A stretch of DNA of 64,000 nt. Source: Bacteroidaceae bacterium. Its GTDB lineage: Bacteria > Bacteroidota > Bacteroidia > Bacteroidales > Bacteroidaceae. The translations under genes and the position numbers were made by a program. Below the pieces are notes generated by a model. It saw only the letters and a program-made list of their open reading frames with translations, had not been told where the DNA came from and ran no database searches. Shown one piece after another: positions 1 through 8,573 of the stretch. The DNA lies in NCBI GenBank assembly GCA_017631315.1, contig JAGBTN010000021.1, forward strand, positions 1 through 64,000. Reading direction: 5' to 3'. Numbering within the stretch: the stretch's first letter is position 1; every line of letters begins with the position of its first letter.

Positions 1-893
1 CCGGTGTAGTTCTTTACACCAACCTTTTCCTTGTTTGTACCTGTAAATGTACAGCCATCAACAGTCACACCATTTGTGTAGCGAGTTGCGTTTGTACCAT
101 CACCCAAACGAACGCAAGCATCGGCAGTAATACCATCTGCGTTGAAGTTCACATTCTTGATTGTAAGACCAGCAGTAGCGTAAGCTGCGCTCTTACCATC
201 AACGGTAATAGTACCATTCATTGTCTTGCTGTCACCATCGATGGTAATCTTGGTGTTGGGCTTCTGAACTGCAGTGAGGTCACCTTCGATGTCGCTGGCA
301 AACTGAACGGTCTGACCATCGATAGCTGCATTGAGGGCAGCCTGTGCTACCGTTGTGTTGGCAACGAGAGCCGTGTTGTAGGTAGCCACACCGGGCATGC
401 TGCCGGTATTGGTTATCTTACCGATAACCGCACCGCCATCTGTGCTAAGTGTACCGTTGTTGATGACAGCTACACCGTCTGCGCCGGCAATGATGCTACC
501 GCTGCCGACTGCCAATGTTGCACCGGAGTCAACGGTAATGCAACCAATCCATGCACCGGTGCCTGTTCCGTCGATGATTGACAACTGACCGCTCTTAAGG
601 GTCAAATTACCATTGACCGCGTAACCATTCAAGTCTACAATCAATGGGTTGAAGATTGATAGAGTTCCATCAATTTTTGATGCATCAGTGTATTCGGAGA
701 GCTTAATTGTCATCCCATCATAAGATGATGCATCGCCAGGAGCAGCTTGTCTTGCTTGAGGAGCAGCACTGGCTTCCTTCAGTGCCTGTTTCAATTCCTC
801 GGCATTGCTAACGGTGATAACCCGCTGCGCAAATGCTTCAGAGAAACAAGCCACCATTGCCACAAGGGCAATAAAGAAGTACTTAAGTTTCAT
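1..893 (-). CDS. Secreted beta-helix surface protein, N-terminal part (runs off left edge)
   Basis: Starts at the ATG at 893 and is open to base 1, so at least 297 residues are present and the C-terminus lies outside the window. Residues 1-22 form a signal peptide (MKLKYFFIALVAMVACFSEA, then cleavage near FAQ). The remainder is rich in G, T, N, V and I, with short repeats of the 'GxLxIxxGT' and 'VxVxGxTF' type expected of a right-handed parallel beta-helix, as in the larger protein encoded divergently at 1688. Both proteins begin MKLK and share a nearly identical untranslated leader. A function as adhesin or surface polymer-binding protein is inferred from this architecture only; no catalytic motif is visible. 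Confidence 0.8.
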   Translation of the reverse strand, partial: MKLKYFFIALVAMVACFSEAFAQRVITVSNAEELKQALKEASAAPQARQAAPGDASSYDGMTIKLSEYTDASKIDGTLSIFNPLIVDLNGYAVNGNLTLKSGQLSIIDGTGTGAWIGCITVDSGATLAVGSGSIIAGADGVAVINNGTLSTDGGAVIGKITNTGSMPGVATYNTALVANTTVAQAALNAAIDGQTVQFASDIEGDLTAVQKPNTKITIDGDSKTMNGTITVDGKSAAYATAGLTIKNVNFNADGITADACVRLGDGTNATRYTNGVTVDGCTFTGTNKEKVGVKNYT

Positions 894-902
894 AAGTTAA
901 TG

Positions 903-1058
903 AATTTAGTTAAACAAAAAAGTAATTAGTGAATTGTATATATATATTAATAATGTGTAAATCCGAAGCCGTTGTTTGTCGGAGCCGAGGTGTCTAAAAA
1001 TCAATCATATGCATTGCGGTTTTACTGGGTGGCACATGTCACGTCTCTTAGGAAGAGA
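903..1058. repeat. Left arm of a 154-156 bp inverted repeat between divergent surface-protein genes
   Basis: Bases 903-1058 are the reverse complement of 1525-1678. The only difference noted by eye is one extra AT dinucleotide in the TATATA run of the left copy. The arm begins about 10 bp from the left gene's start codon and ends with the dyad TCTCTTaggAAGAGA (1044-1058). It forms the whole 5' leader of the left gene downstream of the promoter at 1072-1105. Confidence 0.95.
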
Positions 1059-1071
1059 GTATATATCGGGG

Positions 1072-1105
1072 CAAAGGTACGCAAACTTTTCCAATTGCAA
1101 GCAAA
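1072..1105 (-). promoter_or_regulatory. Bacteroidetes-type promoter for the left surface-protein gene
   Basis: On the minus strand the -7 element TACCTTTG (1072-1079) is preceded by TTTG (1102-1105). The 22-bp gap is slightly longer than the usual 19-21. Transcription would start near 1065 and read through the left inverted-repeat arm as a leader of about 170 nt before the ATG at 893. Confidence 0.6.
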
Positions 1106-1291
1106 AAGTATCAAAAAATATTCCTTGTATGCTAAATAATGTAAAATACGTAACTCTCTGAACATCCACGGTGTTATGTTAATTGTGTTTGCGAAATGAT
1201 TAAGCAGGATGTAAAATTTTGATGTTCCAGCCATCGTGGCGATGCCAACAGGCCAACATCCCCCAAAATTCCATCACGAAAGAAGACTTTC

Positions 1292-1357
1292 AACATCACG
1301 CGTCCATTTGGCAAAGTTCTCTGCAGTAAATCGTCAACTTCTGCAGAGAAGTTTTAG
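1292..1357. repeat. 22-bp-period array, AACTTC/CTGCAG family (three units)
   Basis: Units begin at 1292, 1314 and 1336, exactly 22 bp apart, starting AACATC, AAGTTC and AACTTC, with CTGCAG palindromes in the second and third. The first unit shares the motif CACGCGTCC with the first unit of the array at 8461. It lies within the core of the inverted repeat. Confidence 0.7.
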
Positions 1358-1524
1358 CACGACACCAGTCAACTTTCCCAACTTCGCCCGTGCCTTAGTA
1401 GCGACGCCCTGATTGTCTTTGCAAGATCCTATTAAACAAACAATTAGTGTGTGACCCACACCTTGAACAAAACAATCGCATTGAGCCTGCATAAGCGTCC
1501 TTTCTCTTCCTAAGAGATGTGATT

Positions 1525-1678
1525 TCTCTTCCTAAGAGACGTGACATGTGCCACCCAGTAAAACCGCAATGCATATGATTGATTTTTAGACACCTCGGCT
1601 CCGACAAACAACGGCTTCGGATTTACACATTATTAATATATATACAATTCACTAATTACTTTTTTGTTTAACTAAATT
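1525..1678. repeat. Right arm of the inverted repeat
   Basis: Reverse complement of 903-1058, ending 9 bp before the start codon at 1688. Its inner end carries the dyad TCTCTTcctAAGAGA (1525-1539). A second copy of that dyad lies just outside the arm at 1503-1517, so the right side has two tandem dyads and the left side one. Dyads of this shape with a 3-bp centre resemble recombinase crossover sites, but that role is inference. Confidence 0.95.
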
Positions 1679-1687
1679 TATTTAACA

Positions 1688-4600
1688 ATGAAACTTAAGC
1701 AATTCATTTTCGCCTTTATGGCGATGTTGTTGTGCTTCTCGGTTTCGGTCAATGCGCAAGTCGCAATGGTCGGGAATACGGAGTACGCAACAATCGATGA
1801 AGCAGGCACTGTTACTACCGAGCTTGAGGTAGAAACACTTGCTGAGCTTAAAGATGCTCTTGCATCAACAACCAATGTTCCCATCGTCATCACTGCACAG
1901 ATTGAAATCCCTGCAGGTGAGACTGTAGAGCTCAACCTCAATGGTAAGACTGTAAACTCTGTGTTCAATGGCGAGAGCACAACAAACCACATCTATGCAT
2001 TGAGCAACAAGGGTACTTTGACTATCAAAGACTCTAAGGGCAATGGTTCAATCAACTCACGTGGTATCTACAACTATGGCTCTTTGACCTTGAACGCTGG
2101 TGCTATCAATGCTATCGATGGCAATGGTGGCTATGCAGTCAATAACCAGAGCGGTTCTACCTTCGTAATGAATGGTGGTGTAGTGGCTGCTACTAATGAG
2201 GATGACCATCAGAGTTCTTCAGGTGGCTACGATGCTACAGCTTTGAAAGTTCCTGCTGGCTGTACAGCTACCTTGAATGGTGGTACTATCAATAATGTAT
2301 GTGACTTCACATATGCTATTGATGCTGCAGGTACTTTGAATATCCCCGAGACATCTACTATTACAGTAAATGGTACTCATGGTGCTATTGCTGTTAGTGG
2401 TGGTGTGACCACTATTGATGCCGGTACATTCCAAATCCCTGCAGACAATTATAGCAGAACTGATAATGTACTTTATGTATCTGGCGGTAGCCTCGTTATA
2501 AACGGCGGTACATTCATCGGTGATAGCGACACTGCAGCTGGTGGTTCTTGTCTTTATGACGCAGCAGGTAAAGCTGTTGTTAATGGCGGTACATTCAAGG
2601 GTTCTTCAGGTGGTGATGTATGGGGCACCACTGGTACAACCATCAAGGGCGGTACCTTCGAGAACCTTACCGAGAAAAAGCATATTGCCGATGGCTATGA
2701 GCTTGGTGCAGATGGTACAGTTAAGGCAAAAACCGTAGCTAAGATTGGCGATGTTGAGTATGCAACTCTCGCTGCTGCTGTTGAGGATGGTGGCACTATC
2801 ACTTTGATTGCAAATGAGACCTTTACTAAGAACAATCGCTACAACAATGGCGGTTGGTGGGATGGCTTGGGTTACAGTGGTGACAAGAGCTTCACTATTG
2901 ACCTCGCTAACTTCACTATCTCTCAGGATGGTGCTCTCAATGACTATTTGTTGTGGTTCAAGAATGACGGAGCCAAGGCTAACACCATTACATTGAAGAA
3001 TGGTACTCTCGACGCTGGTACAACAGCTTACAGCGCTCTTGCTACATCATCTTCAAACGCTCAGAAAATTACTGTAAATCTTGAAAACATTAATGTTATT
3101 AACAATAACTCTAATGGTGCAGCACTTAAGATTAGAGGTGGTTCAGAGCTGAATGTGAAGGCTGGTACTATCATTACCGGTCAGAACAGCTACTTGGGTA
3201 TTGAGGCCGTAGGTAAAACCACTGTTGTTAACATCTACGAAGGTGCTAAGATTTACATGAATGGTACATCAAGCTACAACGGCTGCTTGGTTGGCGCTTG
3301 TGCTGCAGGTACTGTAAATGTATATGGTGGTTACGGTAAGGGTGTCAAGGGTGGCTTCATTGCTATGACCTCTGGCGGTACTATCAATATCGAAGGTGGT
3401 GAGTGGATTGCCAATACCGACGGCACTGTTGGCAACAACAGCAACCTCTATGTGTTGACAGCCCAGAGCAATAAAAAAGAATCAGGCTTTGCCGGACCTT
3501 CTATCATCAATGTAACTGGTGGTACATTCCGTGGCGGTATGGATGCATGGGTTCTGAATAATGTTGAAGGTGAAAAGGCTGAGTTGAACATCAAGGGCGG
3601 TAACTTCAACGCTGACCCCACAAGCTATGTTGCCGAGGATTACATCGCTGTTAAGAACAATGGCGTATGGAATGTTGCAAAGGCTGCTGCTAAGATTGGC
3701 AAGCAAGGCTACGCTACCGTTGATGCTGCTATCAAGGCTGCTCAGGCTGGCGAGACTGTGACTATCCTCGCAGGTACTTATCCTGTTCCTGCAATGAAGG
3801 CTGGTATCACAGTAGAGGGTGAAGGCGAAGTGCTTCTCGAAGGTACACTCAGTGGCACTCTCGAGAACCTTACACTCAAGAACCTCCACATCAAGGGTGG
3901 CAATGCACAGCGTTGGGCTTATGGTAAGGGTAACCTCGTGTTCGAGAACGTAACCTTTGAGGCAACCAGCGTATATGCACTCCACTTCGACGGTATTACA
4001 GCAGGTACAAACCTTACATATAAGAACTGTACTATCATCGGTTGGGCTGCAATGGGTGGCTCACCTGCAAGCTGTGTATTCGATGGCTGTACCATTAAGG
4101 GTAACGGCACATACGGTGTCATCAGAACCTACTTCGATACTACAATTAAAGGCTGTACATTCGATGTTGCTAACGTAAGCACTACCGATGCATACGAAGA
4201 CGGTATCCACGCCGTAGATGGTGCAGAGGTTGTTGTAGATAAGTGCACCAATGCAAACGGTGACATGAAGGATATCGTGCACGTTCACGGTGCTTCAGTG
4301 GTTACTGTTGATGGCGTAGAAATCAAGAACGCAGCTAAGGCTGGTAACAAATACTACGCTACCTTCGACGAGGCATTCAAGGCTGTTAATGCTGGCGAGA
4401 CATTGACATTGCTTGCCGATCTCAACATGAGCGACATCCTCATCATCAACAAGGCTATCACCTTCGACGGTAACGGCAAGAAGTTGACTTCTACGGCTGC
4501 TCGCGCTATCAACGTGAGCGGTGCAGATGGTGTAACTATCAAGAACCTTACTATCGATGCTAAGGGTGAGCGTGCAATCAACGTTATCCAGAACGCTACT

Positions 4601-7600
4601 AACGTAACTGTCGACAACGTTACCGCTACAGCTGCTAATTACACTGTTAACTTGGCTTCTTCTGCTCCTAAGGCAGTTGTTGCAATCAAGAACTCTACAT
4701 TGAACGGTCTCTGCACTGTTAACGTTGCTGCTGCAGGTGCTAATGTTACAATTGATAACAGTACAGTAAACTGTAACGACAACAACACAACTGCAGGTGA
4801 GTCTTATGCTGCTCTCTGCTTGAATAAGGCTGCTGTCGGTGCTTCAATCGTTGCTACAAACACTACTGTCAATGTGACCGAAGGTTCCGACTCCGAAAAG
4901 GGCAGAAACGGTGCTGAGAATGGTACTGTTACCATCAACGGCTCTACCGAGGGTGTAACGGTCACTGTTGCAGTTATCACATACCCCGGTTCTGACAACT
5001 ACCATGGCTTCACCTCTCTTGCCGATGCAATCGAGTTTGCAAAGACTGGCGATGTTGTTACTCTCATCCGTGATGTCGAGGCATCAGAGGTAATCCTTCT
5101 CGACAAGTCTGTAACCATCAACGGTGAAGGCCACAAAGTAACCTCTTCTGCTACTCGTGTATTCCGCGTAACAACAAGCAACACAGAGGTTACATTGAAT
5201 GATGTTAACATGGTAAGTACAGCTGTCCGCGTTGGTACTAACGATGTTCGTGGTATCTCAATCGATATCGTGGATAATGTTAAGTTGACCTTGAATAACT
5301 GTTCTGTTGACTTTACAGACGCCTCAGCAAACGACTGGGCATACGCTGTAAACGTAACAGGTGGCAATAAACACGTTGTAACCATTATCGGTGGTGCTTA
5401 CGAAGGTGCTAACGTTATCAATGTTCGTGGTGCTAACAACGCTGTTACTGTTAAGGATGCAACTCTTACAAGTACATATCCTAACAGTGATAACATTAAT
5501 CATTATGGCGCTTGTATCTGGGTACTCCAGAATCAAGGTTCTACTGTTGTTGCCGAGGGTAATACCTTCAATGGTAACAATGCTGTAGCATTCAACCTTG
5601 GAACTGGTACTGAACTTACGGCATCTAACAATACGGACAATACAAAGTTGTTTATCACTGGTCAAGGTACAGAAGATAAACCTTACCTTATCAAGACTGC
5701 AGGTCAACTTGTAGACTTCCGCAACAGTGTTAATGCTGGCGAGACCAAGTACAGTGCTCCTGGTGTATATGTAGCACTTGCTGCAGACATCGATATGGCT
5801 GGTGAGAACTGGATAGGTATCGGTTCTGCTACTGCCGACCATGGCTTCATGGGTAACTTCGACGGTCAGGGTTATAAGATAAAGAACCTTACTATCACTA
5901 ACCCTGCTCTCGCTAGCGACGGTTATGCTTATGCAGGTCTCTTCGGTGTAACAGAGGGTACCGACAAGGATAACCAGAACACCATCAAGAACCTGACCAT
6001 TGAGAATGTAACAATCAAGACAACTGGCGCCATCGCTGCTGCTGCAATCGCTTATCCTTACTATACTATTATAGATAATGTGAAGGTTTGCGGTGACATC
6101 AAGATTCAGGGTGGTGACTACACAGCCGGTGTACTTGCTTACACTCGTCGCTGCGTGAACGCAAGCAACTTGTCTATCGTTGGTAACGACGGTTCATTCG
6201 TTAAGGGTGCTCAGGTTGTTGGTGGTGTCATCTCCGACATCCAGATGAATGGTGGTCTCACAGCAGATTATAAAAACTTCAGTGCTGATCGTGTTACCGT
6301 TAGCGGCACAAAGAATGTTGGTGGTATCTCCGGTATCATCGCAACACAGACTCTCAATGGCGCAACAGTTAAGAACGTTACTTTGAACTGCAGCGATGCT
6401 AGCGCGGGCATTGTATCTGGTGCTTTGGGTGGCACATCTACCATCTCTAACGTAACATTCGAGAACGTGGCAGGTGCAACTGCTCTCCTCGGTGTGACTT
6501 ACGATGGTAACGCTATTGAAGCTAAGATTGGCGACACCTACTATGCTACTCTCGAGAATGCTCTTGCTGCTGAGAGTAATGAGGTTGTTGAGCTTCTTGT
6601 TCCTTATGTTGTAGCAAAGGGCGAAACTGTAACTCTCGACCTCAATGGTAAGACCGTGACTGGTACACCTTCCGAGGCTAAGGCTTATGCGGTAATTACC
6701 AACTATGGTACATTGACTATCAGTAATGGTTCTGTTATCTGCAACCACACACTCGCTGGTTCTACAGGCTATGCTGTGAACACTATCACTAACTGTGGTA
6801 CACTCACTATCGAAGATGCTACTATCGAGAACAAGTCAACAGCACAGTACCAGATTGGTTATGCTATCGACAACAACTCTACATCTGCCGATGCTGTTGT
6901 TAACATCAAGGGTGGTAAGGTTGTTGCTTCTGGTTCTCTCTACTACGACGGTATCCGTCAGTTCTGTAACAGCCAGACTAAGGAGAACAGCGTTGTAGTT
7001 AGCGGTGGTGAGGTTTCTACCATCTGGACGCAGAACCCCAGCGACGGTGCAACCAAGAACACCAAGGACGTTAAGGGCTCTATCGCTATCAGTGGCGGTA
7101 AGGTTGGCGTTCTCTCTCTCGAACCCAGTGCAAACTTTGAGGCTGCTGTAACTGGTGGTCACTTCGGTGAAATCAGCTACTTCCAGACTGCAGAAGGTCG
7201 TGACCTTAAGGGCTTCATCACTGGCGGTACATTCGACAACCTGATCGACGAAACATTCCTCGCTATGGGTTATCAGTTGACAGGCGATGCTGCTCCTTAC
7301 ACTGTAGCATACACAGGCGAGGTAACAGAACTCGTACTTGTAGATGGTGAAGTTACAGAATTTGTCAATGAAAAAGAAATTACTGTTGGTACTCTGACTT
7401 ACAAGCGTAGCAACATTAAGAACACTTGGACTCCGTTCTATGTTCCATTCGCTGTTCCTGTAAGTGCATTGGCTGACAAGTTTGATGTGGCTTACATCAA
7501 CGACGTTCGCAGAACTGACAGCGACGACGATGGCGAACTCGATAAGTTCTCAATGGAAATTATCTACATCCATGGTGGCAATGCCAACGGCTCTGCCAAG

Positions 7601-8089
7601 ACGCTCAAGGCCAACTATCCTTACTTCATCCGCTCTAAGTCTGGTCAGGAAGTAACAATGGAGATTACCCTTACAGATGCAAAAGTTTATGCTAAGGAAA
7701 ATATCTTTGACTGCACCACAATGACTGAGAAGTTCGAAATCAAGGGTAACTACCATCAGATACCTTCTGACAAATTAACTGAGAATGACTATGTCGTAGG
7801 CGGAGGCGAATGGCATCCTCTTGCCGATGGCTATTCTTTAAACCCATTCCGCTTCTACATGACAAAGAGTTCTCGTTACGAGGACGAGCCTGCTACTCCT
7901 ATGCAGTCAATGAGAATTATTGTTTGCGGTGAGGAAGACGAGAATGGTGCAACCATCATCTACGATGTTGTAGAAGACAGCCTGAACAACAATGGCAATG
8001 ACTTCATCTACGACCTGCAGGGTCGTCGTGTAAGCGAGCCTAAGAAGGGTGGCATCTACATCAAGAACGGCAAGAAAATTCTCTTTTAA
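1688..8089 (+). CDS. Giant secreted beta-helix surface protein
   Basis: 2133 residues with a signal peptide at about 1-24 ending NAQ. The body is a very long run of parallel beta-helix-like repeats ('GGTF', 'TIKNxT', 'VTIxxxT'). It is divided into modules that each begin with a motif like 'AKIGxxxYATLxxA': near residues 9, 351, 668, 883, 1099 and 1612. Around residues 1325-1400 there is a GLUG-like segment (NWIGIG ... FDGQGYKIKNLTI). From about residue 1900 a non-repetitive C-terminal domain ends in YDLQGRRV and GIYIKNGKK, a tail common on exported Prevotella proteins and probably a surface-sorting signal. Adhesion or glycan binding is inferred. The start is fixed by the signal peptide and by the shared leader just upstream. 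Confidence 0.88.
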   Translation: MKLKQFIFAFMAMLLCFSVSVNAQVAMVGNTEYATIDEAGTVTTELEVETLAELKDALASTTNVPIVITAQIEIPAGETVELNLNGKTVNSVFNGESTTNHIYALSNKGTLTIKDSKGNGSINSRGIYNYGSLTLNAGAINAIDGNGGYAVNNQSGSTFVMNGGVVAATNEDDHQSSSGGYDATALKVPAGCTATLNGGTINNVCDFTYAIDAAGTLNIPETSTITVNGTHGAIAVSGGVTTIDAGTFQIPADNYSRTDNVLYVSGGSLVINGGTFIGDSDTAAGGSCLYDAAGKAVVNGGTFKGSSGGDVWGTTGTTIKGGTFENLTEKKHIADGYELGADGTVKAKTVAKIGDVEYATLAAAVEDGGTITLIANETFTKNNRYNNGGWWDGLGYSGDKSFTIDLANFTISQDGALNDYLLWFKNDGAKANTITLKNGTLDAGTTAYSALATSSSNAQKITVNLENINVINNNSNGAALKIRGGSELNVKAGTIITGQNSYLGIEAVGKTTVVNIYEGAKIYMNGTSSYNGCLVGACAAGTVNVYGGYGKGVKGGFIAMTSGGTINIEGGEWIANTDGTVGNNSNLYVLTAQSNKKESGFAGPSIINVTGGTFRGGMDAWVLNNVEGEKAELNIKGGNFNADPTSYVAEDYIAVKNNGVWNVAKAAAKIGKQGYATVDAAIKAAQAGETVTILAGTYPVPAMKAGITVEGEGEVLLEGTLSGTLENLTLKNLHIKGGNAQRWAYGKGNLVFENVTFEATSVYALHFDGITAGTNLTYKNCTIIGWAAMGGSPASCVFDGCTIKGNGTYGVIRTYFDTTIKGCTFDVANVSTTDAYEDGIHAVDGAEVVVDKCTNANGDMKDIVHVHGASVVTVDGVEIKNAAKAGNKYYATFDEAFKAVNAGETLTLLADLNMSDILIINKAITFDGNGKKLTSTAARAINVSGADGVTIKNLTIDAKGERAINVIQNATNVTVDNVTATAANYTVNLASSAPKAVVAIKNSTLNGLCTVNVAAAGANVTIDNSTVNCNDNNTTAGESYAALCLNKAAVGASIVATNTTVNVTEGSDSEKGRNGAENGTVTINGSTEGVTVTVAVITYPGSDNYHGFTSLADAIEFAKTGDVVTLIRDVEASEVILLDKSVTINGEGHKVTSSATRVFRVTTSNTEVTLNDVNMVSTAVRVGTNDVRGISIDIVDNVKLTLNNCSVDFTDASANDWAYAVNVTGGNKHVVTIIGGAYEGANVINVRGANNAVTVKDATLTSTYPNSDNINHYGACIWVLQNQGSTVVAEGNTFNGNNAVAFNLGTGTELTASNNTDNTKLFITGQGTEDKPYLIKTAGQLVDFRNSVNAGETKYSAPGVYVALAADIDMAGENWIGIGSATADHGFMGNFDGQGYKIKNLTITNPALASDGYAYAGLFGVTEGTDKDNQNTIKNLTIENVTIKTTGAIAAAAIAYPYYTIIDNVKVCGDIKIQGGDYTAGVLAYTRRCVNASNLSIVGNDGSFVKGAQVVGGVISDIQMNGGLTADYKNFSADRVTVSGTKNVGGISGIIATQTLNGATVKNVTLNCSDASAGIVSGALGGTSTISNVTFENVAGATALLGVTYDGNAIEAKIGDTYYATLENALAAESNEVVELLVPYVVAKGETVTLDLNGKTVTGTPSEAKAYAVITNYGTLTISNGSVICNHTLAGSTGYAVNTITNCGTLTIEDATIENKSTAQYQIGYAIDNNSTSADAVVNIKGGKVVASGSLYYDGIRQFCNSQTKENSVVVSGGEVSTIWTQNPSDGATKNTKDVKGSIAISGGKVGVLSLEPSANFEAAVTGGHFGEISYFQTAEGRDLKGFITGGTFDNLIDETFLAMGYQLTGDAAPYTVAYTGEVTELVLVDGEVTEFVNEKEITVGTLTYKRSNIKNTWTPFYVPFAVPVSALADKFDVAYINDVRRTDSDDDGELDKFSMEIIYIHGGNANGSAKTLKANYPYFIRSKSGQEVTMEITLTDAKVYAKENIFDCTTMTEKFEIKGNYHQIPSDKLTENDYVVGGGEWHPLADGYSLNPFRFYMTKSSRYEDEPATPMQSMRIIVCGEEDENGATIIYDVVEDSLNNNGNDFIYDLQGRRVSEPKKGGIYIKNGKKILF

Positions 8090-8109
8090 TTGATTAACAC
8101 TTTGATTCC

Positions 8110-8142
8110 TCTCACGGGCGATAGCAATGTCGTCCGTGAGAA
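8110..8142 (+). terminator. Hairpin between the surface protein and the small peptide gene
   Basis: CTCACGG pairs with CCGTGAG around an internal GCGA/TCGT pairing. There is no strong T run after it, so it may act as a weak terminator or an RNA-processing/attenuation hairpin between the two co-directional genes. Confidence 0.4.
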
Positions 8143-8161
8143 ACATAAAAAGTTTAGATTT

Positions 8162-8341
8162 ATGAAAAAAGAATATTTAAGCCCCGAAATGCAAGTAGTG
8201 AAAATCTCTATGAATATCAACATTCTTGCATATTCTCTTCCCGGAAGTGAAGTTCCTGGTCCCGCTGACACAAAGGAGTACAACGATGTCAGCAATGATA
8301 ACACCACCAAGGGTAGCAACATCTGGGACAACGAATGGTAA
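8162..8341 (+). CDS. Small 59-residue peptide of the MKKxYxxP type
   Basis: The chosen start is the ATG at 8162, giving MKKEYLSPEMQVVKISMNIN then ILAYSLPGSEV and a charged, Asn/Asp-rich tail. An in-frame upstream ATG at 8090 adds 24 residues that look like read-through of the intergenic hairpin. Many Prevotella and Bacteroides genomes carry small proteins starting 'MKKxYxxPxxxVVxxxxxxxxLA' next to large secreted proteins; their function is unknown to me. It is followed by a strong terminator, so it is probably the last gene of the unit with the giant surface protein. Confidence 0.6.
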   Translation: MKKEYLSPEMQVVKISMNINILAYSLPGSEVPGPADTKEYNDVSNDNTTKGSNIWDNEW

Positions 8342-8374
8342 TCTGCTGCAGATAACCATTTGAATCTATAACGC

Positions 8375-8405
8375 ATTGGGGAGTGCCGAAATGGCACTCC
8401 CCAAT
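8375..8405 (+). terminator. Strong intrinsic terminator
   Basis: A perfect 13-bp stem (ATTGGGGAGTGCC and its complement) with a 5-nt loop GAAAT is followed by TGTATTT. It closes the surface-protein/small-peptide unit. Confidence 0.85.
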
Positions 8406-8460
8406 TGTATTTATGCTCCGTCGCACGGCTGATGTTGCAGCCCTATTTGTGGCGACGGAA

Positions 8461-8548
8461 AACACCACGCGTCCTTCCGGCAAACTTCACGTGTGTAGTT
8501 GCCCAACTTCTCTGCAGAACTTCGACAACTTCACTGCAGAAGTTTTCT
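8461..8548. repeat. 22-bp-period array, AACTTC/CTGCAG family (four units)
   Basis: Units begin at 8461, 8483, 8505 and 8527, exactly 22 bp apart. They start AACACC, AACTTC, AACTTC and AACTTC and carry palindromes ACGCGT, CACGTG, CTGCAG and CTGCAG. The array sits between the terminator at 8375 and the 3' end of the recombinase gene, i.e. between convergent genes. Confidence 0.8.
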
Positions 8549-8573
8549 GCACGGACTGTTGTCGGGTGGCGGA

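Larger units (their letters stand above)
1059..1524. other. Core between the inverted-repeat arms (candidate invertible promoter segment)
   Basis: This 466-bp segment holds no convincing gene. It contains a minus-strand promoter (1072-1105) pointing at the left gene, and an array of three 22-bp units beginning at 1292, 1314 and 1336. No good TAnnTTTG promoter was found pointing at the right gene; the nearest partial match is TGTCTTTG at 1414-1421 without a -33 element. With long inverted arms on both sides the segment could flip and redirect the promoter; the inversion itself is not shown by the sequence. Confidence 0.5.

Noticed and set aside
976-1607. Small mirrored open frames of about 60-70 codons within the inverted-repeat arms
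   Set aside because: The frames starting at 976 and 1607 have the same N-terminus only because they lie in the two repeat arms; they lie in leader DNA and lack support as genes.
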